Positions 32,988 through 42,100 of a DNA stretch of 64,000 nucleotides are shown here, one piece after another. The position numbers and the translations under genes are program-made. Every line of letters begins with the position of its first letter. The first letter of the stretch is position 1. Under the pieces are notes generated by a model that worked only from the letters and a program-made list of their open reading frames with translations, ran no database searches and was not told the origin of the DNA. Source of the stretch: CAJINA01 sp964636125 (lineage in GTDB: Bacteria; Desulfobacterota; Desulfobacteria; Desulfobacterales; CAJINA01); contig CAZWPX010000012.1 in NCBI GenBank assembly GCA_964636125.1, positions 22,760 to 86,759 on the forward strand, read 5' to 3'.

Positions 32988-35900
32988 CTAAGGTATCCAC
33001 GGAAAACAGGGATCGCTGCTCTGGTCATCGTAGCTATAGGTACTCAGTTTCCAGAGATCGACCAGATCAAGCATGTAAAAATCGACATCACAGGCCTGCC
33101 CGATCAAAGTGGCCATCGGGCCCGTGGCCCAGGCATCAATGGCGTCGAGCAGTTCAAAATCACCAATGGTCCAGTCAGCATTCGTATCATACGGATTGGT
33201 TGGCGTTACAGCGGGAATCTCCTCGACCGTAAAGTTCCAGGCATAGTCATCAGTTGGAGAGCCATCCGCGACACCGTTATCGTTTCCGTCCAGGGGGTTA
33301 CCGGCAAGGTCGGTTATATCCTTGCTAACCGTGACGTTAACCAGTTCGCCGTATTCAAACGGATCATCAGGCACCAATGTCAATTTCTGATTGACGGCAT
33401 CGTAAGCAATGCTGCCCACATGGGTGCCGCTGACCGCCCCCTGGACCGTCAAATTGCTGATAGAGATACTGCCTGTGTTCATGGCTTCATCAAAGCTCAC
33501 AAGGATGTTTGCATCCCGGCTGACATGCACTTCGTCTGCTATTGGATATATGGATGTAACCGTGGGCAGGATGTGGTCAAGGTAAGAATTGTTGTCTATG
33601 GGGTTGGTGCCGTCATTGAATTCAACAAGATTGCTGACCCCATCCTGGTCTGCGTCCAGACTGCTGTCATCCTGTTTGGGATTAAACCCCCAGGAGACCT
33701 CCCAACCATCGTCCATGCCGTCATTGTCGGTATCACCTGTACCCGGATGGGTATCGTGCTGGTACTCTTGGAAGTTGGTCAGGGTGTCATTATCAGGATC
33801 TGCAGAGGCATCATCCACAGCACTGTCGAGCTGGGTGTACTGATCCTCCCAGTCATTGGGCATGCCATCACCGTCACTGTCCAGGCCGGTGCCGCCTGTT
33901 ACGGTCACATCTATAGCAGATGACACCGTCACATTGCCATTGGCATTACTGGCATAAAACGTGAGCTTGTAGATATCGTTATAGACAAACCCGTTATAGT
34001 CCCCCTCGTAACGTCCATCTCCATCCGGGTCAGTAAGGTCAAAGTTGGGCAGAGTCACCTCTGGGGATTCGAGATCATCGGTAATCTCCGGGGCGGTATA
34101 TCCAGGCGGTATCACGGTGGCCCACACGTGGTCGATGTCCTCAAGATCGGACAAGGTGGCAAAGAACGTGTGGGCCTGATTGGCAGCAACTGACTGGCTT
34201 GCGCTGGTCTCTGCGAATTCCGGATACAGCCCGGCAATGGCGAAGCTGCCCCCGATGTGCAAATCGGTGGCCAGCAGCGCAGGCGATTCTACCAGTTGCG
34301 GCACCATCTGGCTGTAGGGCAGGCCCATGTTGCTGAGTTTTGTCCTGGCTTTCTGGTAGGATGTATTCAATGAATCGCCTGCGTAGAGGCTGTCGATCAG
34401 GAACTGTGAGAATGAGATCCGACCGTTCAGGTCAAGATAGGCGTTGAGGTTATCGGTGGAGGTAATCACCACCCGGTCGTAGTCATCGGCCGTCAGGTCG
34501 TCGGTGAACGAACCAGACTTACAGGCCTCGATGACAACCACCACCTTTCTGCCAGTGGCATCCTGGAAGTCGTTGAGCCAGGTATTGAGTTGGGCAGCAC
34601 CAAGAATCTCATTGGGGAAAATATTGAACTTGTCGATGCCACCGTGATCTATGAGGTATACGTAAAGCGGTCCATCCGTACTCTGGGTTGCTGCCCAGTT
34701 TGTGATTGAGTTGCCGAACTCTGTTACAGTAGGGCTTCCGTCATCAACGATATTGTCATCGTAGCCGTCTCCGTCAACATCGTGCCAGGTCATCGGGTTA
34801 ATGTAGTGGATGTCATCGTTGCTGAAGAGCCTCGACCTGAATCTACCGTAGGCAAGATCGGAGAGGTATTGGGTCGAGTCTCTGAGTGTGTTGGCAGCGT
34901 CGACGCCACCACCGGCAACCAAGATAAGGTTACCGTGTTGTTGGTCATAGACTACGTGTGGACTTCCCACCTTAATATCGTATCGACCTGAAATACCACC
35001 GTAAGTTGCGATAACAGCAGTGCTGCCTTCCGTAACAGCTGTAACAAAACCAAATGCATCGACTGTCACGACATTGTCGTCTATAGAAGTCCAGGTTGCC
35101 CCTGAAACAATTTCCCCTGTGGCGTCTGAGTAGTTAGCAATTGCGGCTAAAGTTTGAGTTTCATTGATATTCATGTCATTAGCACCCAAGATATTAATGC
35201 TAACGATTTGTTTAAGGCCCTCAATAATCGATTCTGATAATAATTTAACTTCGTATTGGTTAAACTGGTCAATATCACCATTGCTTTCGATTTTTAAATA
35301 GAGATTTCCGGGATTTTGATATACTTCCATTATGAATGCTTCACCATTAATTGCAGTTCGCCAATCAATAGCATTATTGTTTTCATCTACAATACTAATA
35401 AAATAGTCAGCTGTCGTTGATGTCGATCGAAACTGAATTTCAAAAAGAGAAACTTCTGAAAGATGGAACCCGTAATAATCAGAATCGTTCTCAGAGAAAA
35501 TGCGTCCCTTTCTATAGCTGTCTTTTTCAATAGAATTGGCAAATTTAGGAGTGTTGTTGGGCTCAATTTCAATATTTGTTTGATTTGAAGGTTCTATACC
35601 TAAGCGGTAGTAATTATCAAAATCCACAATTGAACCATCGGAAGAAACTTTTACAAAATATCTACCAGCGCCAAGACCCATATGGAGAGAAATGTCCTGA
35701 CCGTTAACCGAGTTAACACCATCTATAAGGTTTTGGTCTGAGTCCTTAAAAATAGTAAGGTAAAAATTTCCAGTACTGTTAGCGCAAGAAAAGGTCAACT
35801 CTATATATGCAGGGGTATTTAGATTAAAGGTGTAAAAGTCTTGATCTTGGTCATTTGATAACCGCCCATAAATTGGCTCTTCGGTTTTGAATGTTGTTGA

Positions 35901-38786
35901 TAATTCATATGAGTCATTTAGTTCAACTTCTAGTTGAGATAGGCTCTCGCTGAGCTTAATAGTAAAGGGGTTAGTTGGATCTGCGTGACTAATTGGTTCA
36001 ACACGAATAAGATAGTTTCCGATCTCTAAAATCGATTCTATATGAACCGATGGCTTGTCAATACATTCAATACTATCGATCAATAATTCTTCGCCATTTA
36101 ATACCTCGACCAGATATCCTTCTTTAACACCTCCTGAAGAGAGAAAAATTTTTACTGGTTTTTTTTCAGTAATGTTAAAGGAGAAAAGCGATTCATCGTT
36201 GAGATGGTTATTAGATCCCTCAATAGTATCGCCAAGGTTCAATGAAACAGTATCTTTATTCGGAAGACTGTCGAGAACCTTATAAGTCATTACATAATAA
36301 TTGTCTTGGTCTACATCTCCATTCGATGTTAATTCAATATAGTAACTCCCGGCCGAAAGCCCCAAAGAAAAACAACTAGTACTTCCGTCAACGGAAGAGG
36401 TTTTGGCCATAAGATTATCGTTTTCATCATAAACCCTAATCGACATATCAGCTACACTACTTGATGAAAGATAGCCAATATCAATTATATAGTCATCTAT
36501 GATAGTAAACTTATAATAATCTATATCATTCTCAGGCAAGCTCCCCTTATAAAAGACTCCATTTGTCATTTCAGATGCACTTAGATTTGAATTGTTAGAC
36601 TCGATTTCCATACCATCAACATCTACGTATACAAAAAGTCTTTCGTCATAAGCTCTCCCCATATAATTAGTTGAAATTTTAACCCAACCATTCTGTTGCC
36701 CAGTCAAAATGTTACCCAATATAGTAGCAGTGGTATAGTCTGATGATGACCATGACTCTGCCAAACTAAATTCCCCTTCACCGTGTTCACCAATAAGCTC
36801 CAATTTATATTGATAATTATTATCCAATTTTTTTGCTGATACATAAATACGATTTAGGTGCCTTGCAATTGAGTACCAACTTTCATGACCAAGTGTTTGA
36901 TTTTCATTTACAAAGGTGTTTACATTATCATTAATTTCATCATATTCGCTATCATATGCGGTGACAGCAAACTGAGTGTCCATCGGTAAATCAGAGAACG
37001 TATATTGAGTAATATTTCCAACATCAATTACATTATTGTAAGAGTATTCCGTTTCGCTATTGTAGTAAATTTTATAGCCAGAAATATCTAATTCAGGATT
37101 AGCTTTCCAGCTCACATTTATATTGTCTCCAACAATGGTTACTATTGGGTTTGAAGGTGGTGAAATTGGTGCTGATGCATTAGGTGCACTTAGATATGGA
37201 ACATATTCAATGATCTCCTTTGTGCCATCATCAAACCAATCATATATTTTTTCCTGAATCTCAGAATCTATTATAGTACCCCACCAGTTGTTATTTCCAT
37301 CAATATTGTTTGTTCCATATGTGATATCGTTGAAGAGAATGTAGCCAGACTTATTGCTCATAAAATTATTAAAGTTCATAGTAGGATATGAATTTAATTG
37401 AATAGTGTTAAATTCTTTAGATAAATTGTCTACTATAGTATTATAATGAAAACTATTTCCAGAATAATATACGCCGCCCCCATATAGAGCCTCATTTCCA
37501 AATATTAAGTTATTATTGAATGCACAAGCGCCCCTCGCCCCACCGCCCCAACCGTCTATAGTTGGCCTCCACTGGTCATATGCGGAGTTAAAAACAATTA
37601 TATTATTCGATGCTTGGCCGCTATCACAATATAGCCCGCCCCCGGACAATGAAGAGTTACTAATTATAACATTATTAGATATTTTGTTAGAATTGTAAAT
37701 TCCTCCACCTTTGCTATGACCATGAGTTCTTGCAATATTATTATAGACAATATTGTTTACGACTAGTTCTCCGCCATCTATTCCGCCACCACCAACTTTA
37801 CTATGACTATAAAATGCTGATACTACATTATTGCTAACGATATTGTTTTGAACAGTAGCATTACTACTCACACTTATTCCTCCGCCATATGCCCCTTCAT
37901 TAAAGCCTGACACATCTTCAAGAAGACTGTTCCCATTGACATAATTTCCAGATATCATCACTGTACTTCCATGAGCATATATTCCTCCACCCCGAAGTGG
38001 TCTTTTTGCAAAGGTCGAATTGCTTTCTATTGTGTTAGATAATATTAGTATATCACCTCCGCTGGCAAATATACCTCCACCATTGTTTCCGTTAATGTTA
38101 TTAGCTCTGTTTCCACTTGAGTTATAAGCTATTAAACAGTTTGAAATTTTAAAAGTACTAGATAAGGAGTCCGCATAGATTCCGGATGAGGCATTGTTAT
38201 TAATTGTGCAATAATTAATGAAAGGGTGAGCGTTAGTAATTCTAACTGCTCCGAAGTTGTTGCTCCCTGCATATTCAATTATACAATGTTCCAAAATGGA
38301 ACCACTTAGGTAATTACCATCAATATCGTAGGCTGTGTCAATAAGAGGTTCGTGAAAAAATAAGTAACCCCAATCTCCTGCAGATGGTGTCGTGGAATTA
38401 GATGTGAAAACAATCTTGTTAGTATCTGATCCTTGGGCTATCAATTGTCCTTCAATTGTCAATAAAAAACCTGGATCCACTTTTACAATTACTCCTGGTT
38501 CGATAGTTAATATCGCGCCGCTATTAACTAATATATTACCAACAATGATATATGGACTATTTGCAGCAGTCCATGTAGTATCCTCACTTATATTTCCAGT
38601 AGTATGAGTTTGGGCATAAACTATACTGTCAGTGAAGATTTGAAATACAAATATAGCAAAAAGTAAAAACCCTACTTTATAGGTGATACAAAAAATACTA
38701 TGCAATGAAATTTGATGGCGATTGAGAAGAATCTTTTTTAAAACAGCATATAGATAACAATAAATAAACATATTACTAATTCTCAT
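32988..38786 (-). CDS. Giant secreted beta-helix / caspase-like (C13) protein, paralogue A
   Basis: This is a 1932-aa protein. GGAGG, five bases before the ATG at 38786, supports this start although the signal peptide (hydrophobic core at about 37-52) then has a long n-region. Order: right-handed beta-helix with N/G-rich coils (about 60-530, e.g. GGGIYNSNKISNNVIISNSS), FN3 (about 545-615), four PPC-like beta domains (about 725-1190), a Big_2-like Ig domain (about 1200-1270), a peptidase C13 domain (about 1280-1520) with H1381 in LIDHGGIDKF and C1422 in EACKSGSF, type-3 calcium repeats (DSDGDGMPNDWEDQY, about 1635-1730), Big_5-like (about 1735-1855) and the shared tail (1866-1932). Human legumain has the same 41-residue His-Cys spacing. 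The N-terminal half is much richer in AT than the C-terminal half. It is probably a calcium-dependent secreted cysteine protease; substrate unknown. Confidence 0.82.
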   Translation of the reverse strand: MRISNMFIYCYLYAVLKKILLNRHQISLHSIFCITYKVGFLLFAIFVFQIFTDSIVYAQTHTTGNISEDTTWTAANSPYIIVGNILVNSGAILTIEPGVIVKVDPGFLLTIEGQLIAQGSDTNKIVFTSNSTTPSAGDWGYLFFHEPLIDTAYDIDGNYLSGSILEHCIIEYAGSNNFGAVRITNAHPFINYCTINNNASSGIYADSLSSTFKISNCLIAYNSSGNRANNINGNNGGGIFASGGDILILSNTIESNSTFAKRPLRGGGIYAHGSTVMISGNYVNGNSLLEDVSGFNEGAYGGGISVSSNATVQNNIVSNNVVSAFYSHSKVGGGGIDGGELVVNNIVYNNIARTHGHSKGGGIYNSNKISNNVIISNSSLSGGGLYCDSGQASNNIIVFNSAYDQWRPTIDGWGGGARGACAFNNNLIFGNEALYGGGVYYSGNSFHYNTIVDNLSKEFNTIQLNSYPTMNFNNFMSNKSGYILFNDITYGTNNIDGNNNWWGTIIDSEIQEKIYDWFDDGTKEIIEYVPYLSAPNASAPISPPSNPIVTIVGDNINVSWKANPELDISGYKIYYNSETEYSYNNVIDVGNITQYTFSDLPMDTQFAVTAYDSEYDEINDNVNTFVNENQTLGHESWYSIARHLNRIYVSAKKLDNNYQYKLELIGEHGEGEFSLAESWSSSDYTTATILGNILTGQQNGWVKISTNYMGRAYDERLFVYVDVDGMEIESNNSNLSASEMTNGVFYKGSLPENDIDYYKFTIIDDYIIDIGYLSSSSVADMSIRVYDENDNLMAKTSSVDGSTSCFSLGLSAGSYYIELTSNGDVDQDNYYVMTYKVLDSLPNKDTVSLNLGDTIEGSNNHLNDESLFSFNITEKKPVKIFLSSGGVKEGYLVEVLNGEELLIDSIECIDKPSVHIESILEIGNYLIRVEPISHADPTNPFTIKLSESLSQLEVELNDSYELSTTFKTEEPIYGRLSNDQDQDFYTFNLNTPAYIELTFSCANSTGNFYLTIFKDSDQNLIDGVNSVNGQDISLHMGLGAGRYFVKVSSDGSIVDFDNYYRLGIEPSNQTNIEIEPNNTPKFANSIEKDSYRKGRIFSENDSDYYGFHLSEVSLFEIQFRSTSTTADYFISIVDENNNAIDWRTAINGEAFIMEVYQNPGNLYLKIESNGDIDQFNQYEVKLLSESIIEGLKQIVSINILGANDMNINETQTLAAIANYSDATGEIVSGATWTSIDDNVVTVDAFGFVTAVTEGSTAVIATYGGISGRYDIKVGSPHVVYDQQHGNLILVAGGGVDAANTLRDSTQYLSDLAYGRFRSRLFSNDDIHYINPMTWHDVDGDGYDDNIVDDGSPTVTEFGNSITNWAATQSTDGPLYVYLIDHGGIDKFNIFPNEILGAAQLNTWLNDFQDATGRKVVVVIEACKSGSFTDDLTADDYDRVVITSTDNLNAYLDLNGRISFSQFLIDSLYAGDSLNTSYQKARTKLSNMGLPYSQMVPQLVESPALLATDLHIGGSFAIAGLYPEFAETSASQSVAANQAHTFFATLSDLEDIDHVWATVIPPGYTAPEITDDLESPEVTLPNFDLTDPDGDGRYEGDYNGFVYNDIYKLTFYASNANGNVTVSSAIDVTVTGGTGLDSDGDGMPNDWEDQYTQLDSAVDDASADPDNDTLTNFQEYQHDTHPGTGDTDNDGMDDGWEVSWGFNPKQDDSSLDADQDGVSNLVEFNDGTNPIDNNSYLDHILPTVTSIYPIADEVHVSRDANILVSFDEAMNTGSISISNLTVQGAVSGTHVGSIAYDAVNQKLTLVPDDPFEYGELVNVTVSKDITDLAGNPLDGNDNGVADGSPTDDYAWNFTVEEIPAVTPTNPYDTNADWTIGDFELLDAIDAWATGPMATLIGQACDVDFYMLDLVDLWKLSTYSYDDQSSDPCFPWIP

Positions 38787-39137
38787 ATTCCCCTCCGGTT
38801 GCTAATTGCCCTTTTCATTCCAAAGATAGTAATTTGTATATTTACAAGGAGCGTACAACTTTTTCGCCAAAACCTGGAACTTAACATTGCCCAACAGCCT
38901 AAACCCCTACCGCCTATCTATCTGCGTAGGTATTTAGCAGTTTAGGCGGTAGGCTATTAGCAACATCAAAAGAAACCATTAGCCAAGAACAATAAATCAC
39001 TGATTCTTTCCCTTTTGCCGCAGGCAGCCACCACGTCATCCGTGAAATCCGTGTCAAATTATTGCTTTTGACTTTGACCTTCATTCAAAGTTCGACGTTG
39101 GAAGTTCGCCGTTCAACGTTCGCCTTATGCCCCTCGC
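38787..39137. repeat. Intergenic region with two repeat families
   Basis: This 351-bp gap has no gene. At 38906-38916 and 38943-38953 an exact 11-bp inverted repeat (CCTACCGCCTA) belongs to a CCTAAACCCCTACC-type family. At 39091-39124 lies a TTCGACGTTGGAAGTTCGCC array of the GAACGTCGAAC family. The ribosome site of paralogue A lies at its left edge. No clear promoter was found. Confidence 0.6.
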
Positions 39138-42100
39138 TTAAGGTATCCACGGAAAACAAGGATCCCCCCCCTGGTCATCGTAGTTATAAACGTTGAGCTT
39201 CCAGAGGTCGACCAGGTCGAGCATATAAAAATCGACATCACAGGACTGCCCGATCAGGGTTGCCATGGGACCGGTGGCCCAGGCATCGATGGCATCGAGC
39301 AGTTCAAAATCACCGATGGTCCAGTCGGCATTCGTATCATACGGATTGGTCGGGGTTACGGCAGGGCTATCCTCGACCGTAAAACTCCAGGCATAATCAT
39401 CAACGGGGCTACCGTCAGCCGCACCGTTATCGTTCCCATCCAGGGGGTTACCGGCAAGGTCGGTTATATCCTTGCTGACCGTGACGTTAACCAGTTCGCC
39501 GTATTCAAACGGATCATCAGGCACCAGTGTCAATTTCTGATTGACCGCATCGTAGGCGATGCTCCCGACATGCAGGCCGCTTACTGCACCCTGAACCGTC
39601 AAGTTATTGATAGAGATACTACCGGTGTTCATAGCTTCATCAAAGCTCACAAGGATGTTTGCATCCCGGCTGACATGCACTTCGTCTGTTAATGGATATA
39701 TGGATGTAACCGTGGGCAGGATATGGTCAAGATATGAATTGTTATCGATCGGGTTGGTGCCGTCATTGAACTCTACGACATTACTTACCCCATCCTGGTC
39801 TGCATCCAGATTGCTGTCATCCTGCTTGGGATTAAAGCCCCAGGAGACCTCCCAACCATCGTCCATGCCGTCACTGTCAGTGTCATCTGTGCCCGGATGG
39901 GTATCGTGCTGATACTCCTGGAAATTGGTCAGGGTATCGTTATCAGGATCTGCGGCCGCATCATCCACAGCGCTGTCAAGCTGGGTGTACTGATCCTCCC
40001 AATCGTTTGGCATACCATCGCCGTCACTATCGAGTCCGGTGCCGCCGGTTACGGTGACATCTATAGCCGGGGACACAGTCACATTGCCGTTGGCATTACT
40101 GGCATAAAAGGTAAGCTTATAGACATCATTATAGACAAACCCGCTATAATCACCCTCGTAGCGGCCATCGCCGTCCGGGTCGGTAAGGTCAAAGTTGGGC
40201 AGAGTAACCTCAGGAGATTCAAGGTCATCCGTTATCTCCGGGGCAGTATAGCCGGGAGGTATTATGGTGGCCCACACGTGGTCGATATCCTCAAGGTCGG
40301 ACAAGGTGGCAAAAAACGTGTGGGCCTGGTTGGCGGCAACTGTCTGGCTTGCGCTGGTCTCTGCAAACTCCGGATACAGCCCGGCAATGGCAAAGCTGCC
40401 CCCGATGTGCAGATCAGTAGCCAACAGCGCTGGCGATTCTGCCAACTTCGGCACCATCTGGCTGTAGGGCAGGCCCATGTTGCTGAGTTTGGTCCTGGCT
40501 TTCTGGTAAGAGGTGTTCAGTGAGTCTCCCGCGTACAGGCTGTCTATGAGGAACTGAGAGAACGAGATCCTGCCGTCAAGATCAAGATAAGCGTTGAGGT
40601 TGTCAGTGGAGGTGATCACCACCCGTTCGTAACCGTCGGCCGTCAGGTCGTCGGTGAACGAACCAGACTTACAGGCCTCGATGACAACCACCACCTTTCT
40701 GCCAGTGGCATCCTGGAAGGCATTGAGCCAGGTATTTAGTTGGGCCGCACCGAGAATCTCATTGGGGAATATGTTGAACTTATCGATGCCACCGTGGTCT
40801 ATAAGATAGACATAAAGAGGTCCATCTGTGCTCTGGGCTGCTGCCCAGTTGGTGATGGAGTTTCCAAACTCGGTAACAGTGGGACTTCCGTCATCAACGA
40901 TGTTGTCATCGTAACCGTCACCATCAACATCATGCCAGGTCATGGGATTAATGTAGTGGATGTCATCGTTGCTGAAAAGCCTTGATCTGAATCTGCCATA
41001 AGCGAGATCAGAGAGATATTGAGTTGAGTCTCTGAGTGTGTTGGCAGCGTCGACCCCACCGCCGGCAACCAGGATCAGGTTGCCGTGGTGTTGGTCATAC
41101 ACGAACTGGGGAGCACCTACCTTGATATCGTATTGACCAGAAAGACCGCCGTAGGTGGCAATAACTGTGGTACTACCTTCCCCTATTGCAATCACTAAGC
41201 CTGAAGCAGCTAAGGTTACCACGCTCTCGTCCAATGAGGTCCAGATGACACCTGAGGCGCTTTCAGTTGATGCGTCTGAATAACTGGCAGTAGCAGATAA
41301 AGTTTGTGTGTCTGTGATGCTCATTTCAGCAGTACTTCCGGTAACTGAAACATTAACCACCTGTTTTACCCCAACGATAGCTGCATCCGTACTTATGCTA
41401 ATTTCGTATTGGTTGTATTGGTCTACATCTCCGCTACTTTCGACTTTTATGTAGTAGTTCCCTGCTGCTTTGTTGGCATATAGGGTAAAGGGAGATCCAT
41501 TTTCTGTAATCCACTCATCGAAAACCTGGTCATTTTCATCAACAAAGCTGACTTTATAGTCCCCTGTTTGGGATGCAGATGAAAAATTGACACCGAAAAT
41601 ATCAGAAACTGGCAAATGAAATCCGTAGTAATCCGCATCCTGGCTTGAATAGACCCTTGCTTTCCGGGGAGTGGCCTTTTCGATGGCATTGGCGAACTTT
41701 AATGTGTTGTTGGACTCGATTTCAAGGTCGGTTTGTCCAGAATCCGCCAAACTGATGCTATAATAGTTCACAGAGTCTCCATCAGAGCCATTGCTTGAAA
41801 CCTTTAGAAAATACCTGCCAACCCCGAGCCCCATATCGAGCGAAGTAGATCTACCGTTCTCTGCTGTAATTCCATCGATCAGGTTCTGATCTGAATCCTT
41901 GTACAGGGATATGAAAAAGTCTTTCACGCTGTTCGGACATGAGAAATCGAGCGTCAGGTATCTGGGGGTTTCAAGGGTAAAGATATAAAAATCACTATCA
42001 GAGTTGTCGGTAAACCGCCCGATAACAGGTTGAGCTATGTCGAATTGGGAAGATACTTGGTAAGTGTTGTTCGGTTCGGACTCGAGTTGGCTTGTACTCT

